This document shows positions 22,840 through 34,200 of a stretch of 64,000 nucleotides of DNA, piece after piece. How positions within the stretch are numbered: position 1 is the stretch's first letter; each line of letters opens with the position of its first letter. The notes below the pieces were generated by a model. It worked only from the letters and a program-made list of their open reading frames with translations, ran no database searches and had not been told where the DNA came from. Source of the DNA: Eutrigla gurnardus (lineage: Eukaryota > Chordata > Actinopteri > Perciformes > Triglidae); contig OY741271.1 of assembly GCA_963514095.1 (NCBI GenBank), positions 3,791,976 through 3,855,975 on the forward strand, read 5' to 3'. Position numbers and translations under genes: made by a program.

Positions 22840-23082
22840 TCTCCCCGGCCCTCCTTCTTTGCTTGAGGTTGCCTTTTAGAATTTCCAATTGCCTGAGACT
22901 AAAACTGCCTCTATCGGGAAAACCGCACTCCATCCATCCATTTTCTACCGCTTATGAAAACCGCACTCAGTGACCCAAATTTCAAATTGATCGACGCAAG
23001 ATTCACCGTAGTTTGTGATCATATACGGGAGGTTTGGGCTAAGAGCCAGGCCATTATCCCGTTTGCTTTGTGCTGACCCCAT
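22840..23082 (-). pseudogene. gag: ERV gag remnant: matrix N-terminus only
   Basis: An ATG at 23082 opens MGSAQSK, a myristoylation-type matrix start, and continues for roughly 35 codons in Gag-like sequence. A 25-bp insertion with its 13-bp duplication (22918-22968) then shifts the frame. Capsid and nucleocapsid sequence is absent: less than 100 bp separates the matrix remnant from the protease frame. This is a large gag deletion, not just decay. Confidence 0.75.
22931..22955 (-). mobile_element. 25-bp L2-tail insertion in the ERV gag
   Basis: The inserted bases read on the minus strand ATAAGCGGTAGAAAATGGAT plus GGATG, the last bases of the fish L2-type tail. A perfect 13-bp duplication, GAAAACCGCACTC, flanks it at 22918-22930 and 22956-22968. 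It postdates the ERV insertion or its parent copy. Confidence 0.8.
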
Positions 23083-23664
23083 TTTCGCGTTTAATTTAGG
23101 CTTTCGTTAAAATCGAACCGGTATGCCAATTGTTTGATTGATTTTGTTTTTGTTCTTGAAAACGGTCCGTAGGCTGAGTTAAAAAACAAAACGGCAACAA
23201 AACTTTTGAGGAAAGGGTTTTTCCCTTTCTATTCTCTCTCTCCTCTCTGTCTCCCCTGCAGCGGAGGAAGGGAGGGCAGAGGGGGAGCGCTGTTGATGAG
23301 ACCTTGGGATACCACAAGGTCCCTATTCACAGTTAATATTACTTATAATATATTTCTCCAATCTCCACAGTTAACATTACTTATAATATATTTCTCCAAT
23401 CTCCACCACACACACAGACATACAGGCAAAGGATAATTAGAGATGGAAAACGATGAAAAGGGCACAAACGAGAACAACACACAGAAAATGACAACTAGGT
23501 CCTGGTCCTCGCAAGGCACCTACACACAATGCAAGCTATAGGGTCCCTTCTAAAGAAAAAAGCGCTTATCACCCATTTGTTGAACCGACTTAACCTGTCT
23601 GGGTGAATAACACTGGCAGTGGCCAAATCTGCCAGCTCGCTCAGCTGTCCTACTGGCTCGAAGA

Positions 23665-23920
23665 TAGGGATGTGCTTTTACCACTGTCTTCCTTTCGATC
23701 CAAATACCAGGTGATACCAAGGCTGGTATCACCGATACTAATACCGACACTGATACTGTTGGATGTCCATGTGTATATGAAAATTACGACTTTTACAATG
23801 CATTAATATTTCCTGCAAAAGTGGACTTGGAATCGATATTTTGATGTGAAGACTGATTCTAAACAAAACACACTCCAAACTGGAAGTATCGATACTGGAG
23901 GACCGATATGCACATCCCCA
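23665..23920. mobile_element. hAT MITE, 256 bp, inside the ERV leader
   Basis: The ends TAGGGATGTGC and GCACATCCCCA are inverted repeats. The perfect 8-bp duplication CTCGAAGA flanks it at 23657-23664 and 23921-23928. It sits in the untranslated leader between primer site and gag. Confidence 0.88.
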
Positions 23921-24009
23921 CTCGAAGACAACCAAAGAAAACGTTGCTGTAAATCCCTCCAAACGGAACTAGTCCGTGAGACAAACGTTTTTACCAAACC
24001 TTATACTTA

Positions 24010-24240
24010 ACAGACTCGAACTGAAAAGAGCAGTTGATCAAGCTGCTGGCCGACCCTTGCACAGACTCGCACTGTACGTCGATAACAAGTGGACTCAAAC
24101 CACTTGCAGAGGAGGGACTGGAACCCTCGTCTTTGGTACCACAACCAGACGTCAATAACAAGTGTGCTCGAACCACCTGCAGAGGAGGGGAGCTGACAGA
24201 CTCGAACTGTACCTCAACCCTCGTCTTTGGCCCACAATTT
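24010..24240. repeat. Diverged tandem repeats in the ERV leader
   Basis: Segments such as CAGACTCG(A/C)ACTGTAC, AACAAGTG and ACCACNTGCAGAGGAGG recur at roughly 60-90 bp spacing. A separate 40-bp tandem duplication lies at about 23325-23403. Leader repeats of this type could affect packaging or translation, but that is inference. Confidence 0.5.
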
Positions 24241-24443
24241 GAAAAGAAACTCACCGGAGAATATTGAAGAGATCCCTCCACCAGGTTCGCGGGCACCAAC
24301 AGTGAGAGAGCACGCCCGATAGTTGGACGTTAGGCCCCCATTTTCCCAGCTGGATTTTATGCCGAGGTTGGAGTAGGAGCGTCGCTCCACTGTGCACAGA
24401 TTTCACCGTCAGTCCTCGTCCGCACGCGCCTCTCACTCTTGGT

Positions 24444-24461
24444 GCCCACCCAGGGACGCCA
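24444..24461 (-). promoter_or_regulatory. ERV primer binding site, tRNA-Asn type
   Basis: The minus-strand 18-mer TGGCGTCCCTGGGTGGGC is complementary to the 3' end of vertebrate tRNA-Asn(GTT) (CCCACCCAGGGACG plus CCA). It begins 2 bases inside the 5' LTR. Proline, glutamine and lysine primers fit poorly. Confidence 0.85.
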
Positions 24462-24463
24462 AT

Positions 24464-24894
24464 TGTTGTGGAAAAATGAATCTGCCCAATAAAGATCAAC
24501 AACCAGGATCAGCTCTTTCTCCGAGGTTTATTTCACTAAGTATTCTAATCTGCAGAAGAAAGTACTGTTCACCCCTGCCTTCTGATACAATGGTTCAGAC
24601 TCAGCAGGAACGACCCTGAGTCCAACAACAGTCTCCCTTTTAAGGAGGAGGAACCAAAGGACGGATCATGTCCTATCTTACAAAGACAAGATGTACAGGC
24701 AAGGTCAAGATTTACAGAACACAGGCGTCATAGTCCTGAAAGTATCTTATGTCAATGTGGCACTCATGTTCATATCATCTACAAACAGACATTCATTTTC
24801 GTCATAGCATAACAGTCAGATGAGGAGATGCGGATGGCGTCAGCCTGACAAATATTCTGATTATAAAGTACTAACATCCAAAATTCCCATTACA
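24464..24894 (-). repeat. ERV 5' LTR
   Basis: This 431-bp copy, TG to CA, is nearly identical to 15816-16246. It carries the same TATA-like and AATAAA elements and is followed outward by the GTCC duplication at 24895-24898. Confidence 0.95.
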
Positions 24895-24898
24895 GTCC

Positions 24899-25185
24899 TT
24901 AGACCGCTAAACATTAGACGACGGTAAACTTACATTTTTGACGTGAAAGTCGTGCTCCCAGCTGCTCCTTCCGTCAAGTAGCCATGTTTCAGATCCAGAG
25001 GTGGAGATTTGAGATTTGGTAATCCGTATCCAGCCAGGTCGGGATCACGGTGATCCACCCGGCCAGTGTTTTGAAATACTCAGATAAAGTCAGCAGGATC
25101 ACCTTGATCCATGACTGAGAAAAGGAGGATTTCATTATCCGGATTATTCTGATCCGGATTACAAGTTTTGAAATACTGGGCCCTG
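24899..25185. mobile_element. Right arm of the CAGGGCCCAG inverted repeat pair
   Basis: It ends in TTTTGAAATACTGGGCCCTG (25166-25185), the exact complement of 12540-12559, and has GATCC/GGATC-rich subterminal sequence like the left arm. The ERV and two MITEs lie between the arms. Confidence 0.4.
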
Positions 25186-25654
25186 ACGGGAATTTTCTTG
25201 AGTTAGGATTAGACTCTCTTATTTGTGAAGATGGTAAAATGAAGTTTGGAAAGTTATGCTGGTGTTCTAACTGAAGGGAGGCCCAGATCTACACCCAATC
25301 CATATTACGAAAGGAATAGAAAAGGAAATTGGTAAGATTAATCATGCACGATTAATGGGGAATGAAAGGATTCTGATATTTGCAACATCTAAGGAACAGC
25401 AAAGTAGCATCCTTAAGAAAAGTACACTTAACAATCTCAAGGTAACATCGCACATCCCGGGTGCTTCAGCTAGGTCCAGGGGAGTAATATCTGGGATCCC
25501 AACCTTAGTATCAATGGAAGAAATCATGGAATGCCTAAAATAGCATGATGTAGCAGAAGCTAAGAGACTGACAAAAGGTAAAGATAAATCAGAAAGCTTA
25601 TCCATTCTGTTAAGCTTTAGAAGAGAAATCCCTCCCAGGGTTCAAATGGGATGA

Positions 25655-28459
25655 TGATGATGCACCCACTTTATTCACACACAACAAAAATCATAGTTGG
25701 CTTGATAGTCACAAGGTGTGTGAACTGGTCTCCTGGGGAAGCTAACTGAAGCTTGTGGTAGGAGCCATTTACATACATTAGACATACATTAGACACACAT
25801 TGTAAACACATTTACATGCACATGACACTTACAGTACATACATTTAACATACTACATACAACACAACATACACTTAACATACAGTTTCTGATCCCAGGAT
25901 GTACATTATATATATGAGTTTAGCAATTGTTCCTTTAGATAACGTTTAAACAAGGAGATAGATCGGGATGTTTTGAGGCTGTCACTCAGCTCATTCCATA
26001 TCTGTGGTCCCCGACACACCACACTCATACTGGTTCACGTTTTTGCCTACAATGAGGTGTTTATGTCTGGTATTGTGGGTGTGTTGGGGGACGAAGACTG
26101 GCATGAGTTGTTTTAGTATGAGGTTCAAACCTGAGATCACCTGATATATTGCGCAAGCGTTATGGAAGTAATTGAATTCATTGAGTCGAAGGATGCCATA
26201 CTGGGCAAACAGATGACGAGTAGGTGAATTTGCTTTTGTCCAGGAGATGGCACGGATTATCTTTTTTTGTAAGATTTCAAGTTTCTTAAGATGGCTGGGA
26301 TAGGTGTTGCACCAGATAATGTTACAATAGTTTAGATGTGGTTCGAATAGGGTTTTGTACAGGGTAAGGAGGGCAGAGCGCGGAAGCAGGTGTCTCAGTT
26401 TGAAGAACAGGCCTACGTATTTGGATAATTTTTGGACAAGGTGATCTATGTGGTTCTTGAAATTTAAACGGTCATCTATGAGGACCCCAAGGAACTTGGT
26501 TGAGTGGACTTTTTTTTATCTCTTCACCGTCTATTTTGATTTGAATGGCAGAATTTTCCATTTTTCTTAGTTTTTTGTTTGAATTAAATAACATATAATT
26601 AGTTTTCCCAATATTAAGGGAAAGTTTGTTTACTTTAAACCAATTATCCACACTCAAGAGCTCATTGTTAAGGAGGTCCTGGAGTTCATTTATATTGTTG
26701 TGTGATGTAAATAGGTTAGTATCGTCGGCAAAAATAATTTTCTGGAGAACTTTAGAGGAATTAACCAAATCATTTATCTAGACAATGAAGAGAACAGGTC
26801 CAAGAATAGAGCCCTGAGGGACCCCATATTTGATGTATTTGTGTAATGATTTACTGTTGTTTATGTTCACATATTGTTGTCTCTGAGAGAGGTAACTTGT
26901 AAACCATTTAAGAGCTAGACCTCTGATCCCATAATGGTTCAATTTATCCAACAATATACTTAGATTAATGGTGTCGAAGGCCTTAGATAGGTCCAAGAAT
27001 ACACCGATACCATAGTCACCGTGTTCTAATGCGTCATTTGCTTTTTCAAGGAGATCAAGGACAGCCATACAAGTAGAATTGTTCTTCCTGAAACCGTATT
27101 GAGATGACATAAGTATATTTAGTTTATCGAGATCAATCTGTTGTAGAAAACTCTCTCCATTATTTTGGAGAGTGTGGGTAAGATAGATATAGGGCGATAA
27201 TTAATCATATCATTTTTATCTCCAGATTTATATATGGGGATGATTTTTGCAATTTTTGTCTTTTCAGGAACAATGCCTGTGGACAGGGAGAGATTGATAC
27301 AATAGACGAGTGGCTCTACAGTTGTGTTAGCAATGGATTTTAGGATTCTGCTGTTTATTTCATCCTCGCCTGCTGAGTTGGAGTTTTTCATGGCATTTAT
27401 AATGTTGAGGACATCATTTTTATCTGTCGGATTCAGGAAGAAAGAACTTGGATAGTTTCCTGTCAGGTATTGCTGATATGAAATTCCTTGTGGTTGGGTG
27501 ATATTCCTTGAAAGATTTCCCCCTATAGACACAAAGTAATTATTAAATTAATTTGAAAGCACAGTGTTATTGTCATTAATGGAGTCAGGAAGCACAGTAT
27601 GTTTCTGGCCTCTATTTAGGACATTGTTTAGTACCTGCCAAGATTTTTTTGTGTCACCATGGGCAGCTTGTAGGATTTTACAATAATAATTAGCTTTACT
27701 TTTCCTCAATATTTGTGTGAGTTTATTTCTGTAGGTGGCATACTTATTTTTATTTTCCATGGTTGTTTTTTTTAAAGTATATTTTGTATAGTATTTTTGT
27801 GCTTAATAGAATTGAGGATCCCATTAGTTACCCAGGGTTTATTGTCCATCTTCCTGTGTGTGGCAGTCTTGACAGGGATGGTATTGTACATGGAATCCCT
27901 TATTGCATGGACCAGGCTGTCATACGCAGTATTTGGGTCGCTGCAGAGGTAAACAATGTCCCAATTTTTGGCCTGAAGGCTATTATTTAGTTGCTGTAGT
28001 GTTTTCTCGTTTACTACTCTAGTTTTCACAGGATGACGTGAAGGAGGACACTTGAGTGCAAGGCTGGAGAACAGTACAATTGGGAGGTGATCGGAGATAT
28101 CAGAAAAGAGCACACCTGAGTCAAGTTTGGTGTTTTGAATGTTTGTGATGATGTTGTCAATGATTGTCCTGGAGGAGTGAGTTACTCGTGTAGGTAAGTT
28201 GATGGTCGGGAAGAAAGCAGATGAATGTAAGGTATTAATGAAATCATTATTAATTGAGTCTTCCCTGGAAATATCAATATTATAATCTCCTAGGAGGATA
28301 CAGTCAATGTTTGTTCTATTAATGAGCATCAAAAGCCAATCCAGATTTGAATTAAAGATAGATAGGTTAGTATCAGGGGGGCGGTAAATCACTCCTACTA
28401 TAAGATTTCTGCTTTTATTTATATTAACCTCAACGAAAAGGGAGTCAGTGCAGTTATCA
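25655..28459 (-). pseudogene. L2-like LINE, 5'-truncated and frameshifted
   Basis: Minus-strand frames in order encode an apurinic-type endonuclease part (27772-28392, with YRPPD, LLGDYNI, SDHLPI), a linker (27548-27760), and reverse transcriptase parts (27119-27532 with NYRPIS; 26778-27110 with FLDLSKAFDT and GVPQGSILGP; 26472-26768 with FADDTNLF). C-terminal sequence then decays to about 25.9 kb. The 3' end has AATAAA (about 25672) and a short CATCAT tail. Several frameshifts separate the frames. A TTAA element is inserted at 28460. The clade (L2/CR1 versus Rex1) is not certain. Confidence 0.8.
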
Positions 28460-28463
28460 TTAA

Positions 28464-30117
28464 AGGAGAAATCCGGTCATTTTTGACCCCATTTCTGTTG
28501 TCCTCAGGGTCATCCCGACTTATTAGAAGCAAAAAACCCGACAAAAATTGACGTTGCCTAGCCCGAGATCTGTACCTGCCTGGCAGCCTTCCAGACTCGC
28601 TCCAATGCTAACCCATTGGGGCACGTTATATCTGCTTTCCTGGGCCTCAGAAAACAATTCCAAGACCTATGCAACACAGGTTGGGTCCGTACGAGACACC
28701 ACGGCGCTCGTTTAGCTCAAATAGTGTTGCAAAACGAAATAAATATGTGTGTTTTAGCATGAAGTTACTCACCTCAAATCACCCAGTAGACATTAGCAGT
28801 AGATAGCCGAGCGCCTGTCGTCCCTCCCAGTCACCGCAGAAACGAAAACGTTTTCCTCGTAGTTTTGATTTTGTATCCATAAAGAAACGATCGAGCAGTG
28901 CAGTCGTCCTGGCCGTAATAAATCCAGGAAGCTGTTATGTCCATATGTATGACTATGTTACAACATAGCAACGACTGCTTACAGCTAAACAGTAGCCTGG
29001 AGCCAAAACAATGCAAGTCTCGCGCAAGTTCCCGTTTGCCGTCCTCACTCTCGAGCTGTTTTCAAGCCAGTACAGTGAAAAATCTTGGACAGTCGCGCGA
29101 GGGTCACTTTGATCTCACTCTGTTGATGAGAGACTGCAGTCTGCACACGCGACACGCGACACGCGACTCCCACTCGTGCTGTCAACACAACTAGCCTACT
29201 GAGACTGCGCGAGATTTGTTGTCTTTGTAGCAGGTTCAGCTGTCACAAAGGCTAAGCAATCTTACTATGTAGGCTAGCGCTAGTTACACTGTCATATGGA
29301 TATGACGGCACTGCTCGATGGAAAGAAGTTTGTCACTGTATTGGCTTGAAAACAGCTCCAGAGTGAGGACGTCGGGAGACGGGAACTTCCGCGAGACTTT
29401 TGGCGCTCGGCTACTGTTTAGCTGTAAGCAGTCGTTGCTATGTTGTAACATAGTCATACATATGGACAGCTTCATGGATTTATTACGGACAGGACGACTG
29501 CACTGCTCGGTCGTTTCTTTATGGATACAAAATCTACGAGGAAAACGTTTTCGTTTCTGCAGTGACTGGGACGGACGAGCGCCCGGCACGTTACTAGCTG
29601 AAGCTATCGTTGCTATGTTGTAACATAGTCATACATATGGACATAACAGCTTCCTGGATTTATTACGGCCAGGACGACTGCACTGCTCGATCGTTTCTTT
29701 ATGGATACAAAATCAAAACTACGAGGAAAACGTTTTCGTTTCTGCGGTGACTGGGAGGGACGACAGGCGCTCGGCTATCTACTGCTAATGTCTACTGGGT
29801 GATTTGAGGTGAGTAACTTCATGCTAAAACACACATATTTATTTCGTTTTGCAACACTATTTGAGCTAAACGAGCGCCGTGGTGTCTCGTACGGACCCAA
29901 CCTGTGTTGCATAGGTCTTGGAATTGTTTTCTGAGGCCCAGGAAAGCAGATATAACGTGCCCCAATGGGTTAGCATTGGAGCGAGTCTGGAAGGCTGCCA
30001 GGCAGGTACAGATCTCGGGCTAGGCAACGTCAATTTTTGTTGGGTTTTTTGCTTCTAATAAGTCGGGATGACCCTGAGGACAACGGAAATGGGGTCAAAA
30101 ATGACCGGATTTCTCCT
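28464..30117. mobile_element. TTAA-flanked transposon with about 510-bp inverted repeats (copy A)
   Basis: The ends AGGAGAAATCCGG and CCGGATTTCTCCT are each flanked by TTAA (28460-28463 and 30118-30121), pointing to a Kolobok- or piggyBac-type insertion. About 510 bp at each end (28464-28975 and 29605-30117) are near-perfect inverted repeats. The centre holds a second, partial inverted copy plus a tandem duplication (29404-29604). ORFs in it are symmetric shadows and no transposase is encoded. It is inserted in the LINE at 25655-28459. Confidence 0.85.
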
Positions 30118-30121
30118 TTAA

Positions 30122-30678
30122 CATGCAGAGTAGCTCAGCATTAAGCAAAATTAATCAAGCCCAAGCAACATCCAAAAAAAAAACCAAAAAATATCAAACA
30201 AAATAGTCAAGTCCAAATGAACATGCAGAGCAAAACAAAGCCGAGCAAAGCCAAGCAAGCCAAGCAAAGCAAAAGCGAAAGAAAAACAAAAACCTCAAAC
30301 AAAAGAAATTCCCTTTAAGAAATCAGTCCATACATACTTTAAGATCTGGAGATGCGCAGTTGGGATGCAGAGTTGATGCAGTGAAACACCAAACAGCGCA
30401 CAAACAGCAAAACAGCTGAAGCAAAACAGCAGCCAGCCAACAGCAGCCAGCCAACAGCAGCGCGAGAGGGGAGTGTCAGTGTGGGCAGAGACGACCACGT
30501 ACCTTTTAACCCTGTCATAAACAAAAGCACATTAGCAGCTAAACAATAACTATGGCAACTTTAACAGCGTCACATCTACATACCGTCAGGTGTTGAATGA
30601 ACATCACAAAGGCGAGGAAGAGAGGCGCCACAGCGGCACGATTACTAACGTGGCTGAACAGCTGATCATTATCACAGC
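30122..30678. other. A-rich, low-complexity stretch
   Basis: The first 180 bases are A-rich with repeated AGCAAAGCC/CAAGC words. Around 30420-30460 AGCCAGCCAACAGC is repeated. No gene is recognised. Confidence 0.5.
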
Positions 30679-31106
30679 TGATTACCCCTTTCTCCGGCGC
30701 AGCACACGGGAGCCGTCAACGGCAGGAACACTCAATAACGCCCCAACTCACTCCAACAAGGGAGAGGAAAGATCCAGGCTCAGAACTGTATGAGGGACCA
30801 AAGCCAATTTTAAGGAGGATTGCTGAAATTCAGGAAAAGCGCCAACGAGCCGCGCAGCGACTGCGACATACCCAAGCGAAGCGACCAAGCTGCGAGGTGA
30901 TTAGGTGAGGCGACCAGGTGTGCAGGAAAGGCGGGGCACCCGGTTGCTCCCAGGCAAGAGGGATCTCGGCGCACAACCACCCACTTTTAAAGACAGCGCC
31001 CCCAGCGTAAGACAGCTGAGGCACCAATTAAGGCAGAGCATGGCCCAAATCCCATACTGCCACATTCTAACCCCATTGATTGCATCGTCGCCCCAACGAT
31101 GTAACA
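30679..31106 (-). repeat. 3' LTR of a Ty3/gypsy element (element A)
   Basis: The segment from TGATTACCCC matches the partial copy at 36068-36176 over about 110 bp, with the gypsy pol remains between them. The inner boundary is uncertain: either 31064 (TGCCACA) or 31106 (GATGTAACA). A TTTAAAAG TATA-like box on the minus strand lies near 30985. Confidence 0.6.
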
Positions 31107-31465
31107 ATCAATCCAAAGATCACAGCACTAGCTCCATGGCCTAAAAAGTGCAACCACAGCATTCAACACTAAACCAGGGGGGTTTGCAGCCCCAACAGCC
31201 GAGTCCCCTACAGACATGGAAGATGATGGATATTCGGGTGCTGACCAGCAGTCGACCTTGTTGACCGTCGTACTCCTCTGATGGGGGCCGGTCAAGAGGA
31301 AGTGAACCAAGGGCAGATGCACCACTCTGAGGAGCTTTCAACAATGTGCGATGAACCTGCCGAACTTTGGTCTGATCATCCATAGGTGCAATGGTTTACA
31401 CCGATCCTCCTTCTTGGGGTACCCTTATGACTCTGTACACCACAGGGCCCCACAGATCCCGGATC

Positions 31466-32104
31466 TTATGGCGTCCATTCGTGGACCTCACCACCAACTG
31501 GGCCCTCGACTCTAACCAACAGAAAATTAACCAGCAACCTAGGTTCCTGCCCGAACATTAGGTAGAATGGAGACCCGCCAGTTGACTGATGGGGAGTTGT
31601 GTTGTACGAGTAGAGCACCTGTGGCAGGCAAGAGTGCCAGTCTCGTTTCCGAGATACAGGAAAGGCACACAACAAGTTGTGGAGAGTATGATTCAAGCGC
31701 TCACACTGTCCGTTACCGGCGGGGTGATATGGAGTAGTGCAAGATTTTTCGATGCCATAAAGGACACAAAGCTGCCGAATGAGAGCGCTTTCAAAGTTGC
31801 GGCCCTGATCAGAGTGTATGCGTGCCGGGACACAGAACTTGAAGAACCGCTCAGAAACCAACACCTGGGCCACAGTGGGAGCCCGTTGATCCTGGGTGGG
31901 AACAACCAAGGTGTATTTACTGAAAACGTCAGTCATGACAAGGACATTCTCTAAGCCGTTCCGGCTGGGTTCCAGCAAAGTGAAATTGATAGCCACTATT
32001 TCGTTGGGCCGGGAAGCAAACAAATGCCACATGAAAGCGTGAGTAGTTATGCGTGTGTCCTTTGCAACTTGACACCTCTCGCACTCTCTGCACCACTGAG
32101 ACAC
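31466..32104 (-). pseudogene. Ty3/gypsy element A integrase core
   Basis: The frame shows the second half of the HHCC finger (CRECERCQ), then FSKYTLVVPT, HSDQGRNFES and NGQCERLNHTL, the integrase DDE core. The frame is open for 200 codons, but the upstream half of the zinc finger is displaced beyond the solo LTR at 32105. Confidence 0.85.
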
Positions 32105-32462
32105 TGTTATAAGAATTTTGTATAACCTCATGTCTTAAAGTTTTCTTTGTTCAGGTTACAGCTTTATGTGTTGAACTGTTTATTACTTTAGTATCCCCAT
32201 TGCTGACCTAAATGTTAGAGGCCTGGTAGTCATGATGTCTTGTTCTACATGAAGGTTAACTGTCAGTGACGCGTTATCTCCTGTGCCTTTAAAAGACTCA
32301 AGTCACAACAGTGATTTGAGCACTTTCTCTGTAGCATCCTCATATGTTGTTGCACTGTAACTGCTCCTCTTGCGCAAGATTAAAGTCAGACTTCGACTTT
32401 ACTTTTGTCTCCGATCTCCTCCTTGGGTGAATTTATTCCTTTACGAGAAAATTCTTTTAACA
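32105..32462. mobile_element. Solo LTR, 358 bp, in the gypsy integrase
   Basis: It begins TGTTATAAG, ends TTTTAACA, and is flanked by a perfect 5-bp duplication GACAC at 32100-32104 and 32463-32467. It splits the integrase zinc finger exactly between the His and Cys halves. Confidence 0.88.
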
Positions 32463-32467
32463 GACAC

Positions 32468-33174
32468 CTATGAGGACATATCGGGCCAGTAGCACCTTTG
32501 TCGCAGTAGATCCAATGTCCTCTCCATGCCCTGATGCCCATGCCCTTGATGGACCTGAGAAATCACCTCATGTTTTAATGCAGGTAACAGCAGCTGAAAC
32601 ACTTCTTCCGTGCCATCAGGATGGAAGATCCGCTGAAAGAGAACGCCATCTCGCTCTACCAGCCGGGCCCATTGGCGTAGAATGGCCATTGCAGGAGGAG
32701 ACAGGTGCTTCCGCTCCTGAGGGTTGGGACGCTGCTTCTGCCCCCCAAAGGCAGTGCCTGAAGATCAGAAGGTGCATGATGGGGCAAAGCAGCAATGTCC
32801 GCTTGACTGGCAGGAATGTTTTCACGCTGCAAGACCTGCCGCAAGGGCTTGGGAATCGAAGTGCCAGGAACCATCACTTCTAGGCTCTGTGACCCAGGTG
32901 GATGCTTTCGAGATTATGCATCGGCATTCTTGTTGCTCCTCCCGGAGCTATATCTCACCTCAAAATCGAAAGCTGCCAGTTGTGCTGTCCACCGCTGCTC
33001 GGTGGCACCAAGCTTGGCCGAGGACAAATGACTGAGCGGATTATTATCGGTAAAGACGATGCATTTGTGACCCAGCAAGTACTCCCTGAATGTTTCCGAC
33101 ATAGCCCACTCGAGGGCCACAAACTCCAATTTCATGAAGCTATAGTTTGACATATTGCGCTCCGTAGGCCTCAA
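32468..33174 (-). pseudogene. Ty3/gypsy element A RNase H and integrase N-terminus
   Basis: The frame 32914-33174 carries FTDNNPLSHL and RWTAQLAAFDFEVRYSSG, typical of Ty3/gypsy RNase H. The frame 32468-32689 carries GHQGMERTLDLLRQRCYWP, the His half of the integrase finger. Frameshifts separate them. Confidence 0.82.
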
Positions 33175-34132
33175 CCTTCTGCTGGCATAAGCTATGGGCC
33201 TGACCTACCCGTTTTGTTCATGAGAAAGCACGGCTCCAAGGCCACCATGGCTTGCATCCACCTCCAAAATGAAAGGTAAGGAGAAATCAGCGTAAGTGAG
33301 CACTGGTGCAGAGGTAAGTTTAGACTTCAGGGCTTCAAAGTTTCGATAACACTCTTCTGACCAATTTTCCGTCCACTGCTCGTTCTGACCCCTTAGATTT
33401 TCTGCCAGCTAGTTCAGCCACCAGCTTATGTAGAGAGGCTGCGAACTTGGCAAAACCTTCCACAAAGCGGCGGTAATAGCTGGCGAAACCGAGAAATGAG
33501 CGTAGGTCAGAGATGATGGTGGGTGTCGGCCAGTCAGCGACCACCTCTACTTTACTTGGATCCATGGAGACCCCCTTGTCGGAGACGACATGGCCCAAGT
33601 ACCGCACCGCCCGCTGGAAAAACGCACATTTCTCGAGCTTGGCCTTCAAACCCTGCCCCTGCAACCTCCCCAGCACCACCTCCAACCTCTCCAGATGTTG
33701 TTTCACTGTGGAGGAGAAGACTACGATGTCATCCAGGTAAAGGAGCAGCGACTGACATTGTTGGTCACCGAACAGCCGCTGCATCAGCCTCTGGAAGGTG
33801 CTGGGGGCATTGCAGAGGCCGAATGGCATGCGGTTCCACTCGAAGAGGCCGAATAAAGTGCAAAAGGCCGTCTTTGGCCGGTCAGCCTCCGTGACAGGGA
33901 CCTGGTTGTACCCGCTGGCCAAGTCAAGGGTATAGAACCAGCGGGCACCAGTCAAGGCATCCAAAGATTCCTCGATGCGAGGAAGGGGGACTACCGTCCT
34001 TCTTCTTCACCAATACAATCGGGGAACCATAAGGTCTGCAACTCTCCCTGATGACCTGAGCCTCAAGCAGCTGATTAATGTGCTCCTTAACGACCTCGTA
34101 CTCTGATGGAGGGATGCGCCAATAACGTTGCC
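33175..34132 (-). pseudogene. Ty3/gypsy element A reverse transcriptase
   Basis: The 33335-33964 frame encodes WFYTLDLASGYNQVPV, NAPSTFQRLM, the YLDD box (LLLYLDDIVVFSS) and FLGFASYYRRFV. Upstream sequence to 34132 carries the N-terminal RT part but is frameshifted near 33990. The reading resumes at 35807 beyond the Harbinger insertion. Confidence 0.88.
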
Positions 34133-34200
34133 TAAAGGGGCGTTCACACTGAACGCGATAGATGCGAATTGAGCGGCGACTCTACATTGAAAATCAATGT

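Larger units (their letters stand above)
15816..24894 (-). mobile_element. Endogenous retrovirus (gamma-type env), near-identical LTRs, gag-deleted
   Basis: The provirus lies on the minus strand: 5' LTR 24464-24894, primer site 24444-24461, gag remnant, pol, env, polypurine tract, 3' LTR 15816-16246. A 4-bp duplication GTCC flanks it (15812-15815 and 24895-24898), the length typical of gammaretroviruses. The two LTRs are both 431 bp and differ at one position by eye, so insertion is recent. Most of gag (capsid and nucleocapsid) is missing, and pol is interrupted before the integrase core, while env is open. It cannot replicate alone but could express envelope. Two later insertions, a hAT MITE and a 25-bp LINE tail, lie in the leader and gag. 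Confidence 0.95.

Noticed and set aside
28831..29623. Similar ORFs on opposite strands resembling paired genes
   Set aside because: They are mirror images caused by the long inverted repeats of the TTAA element.
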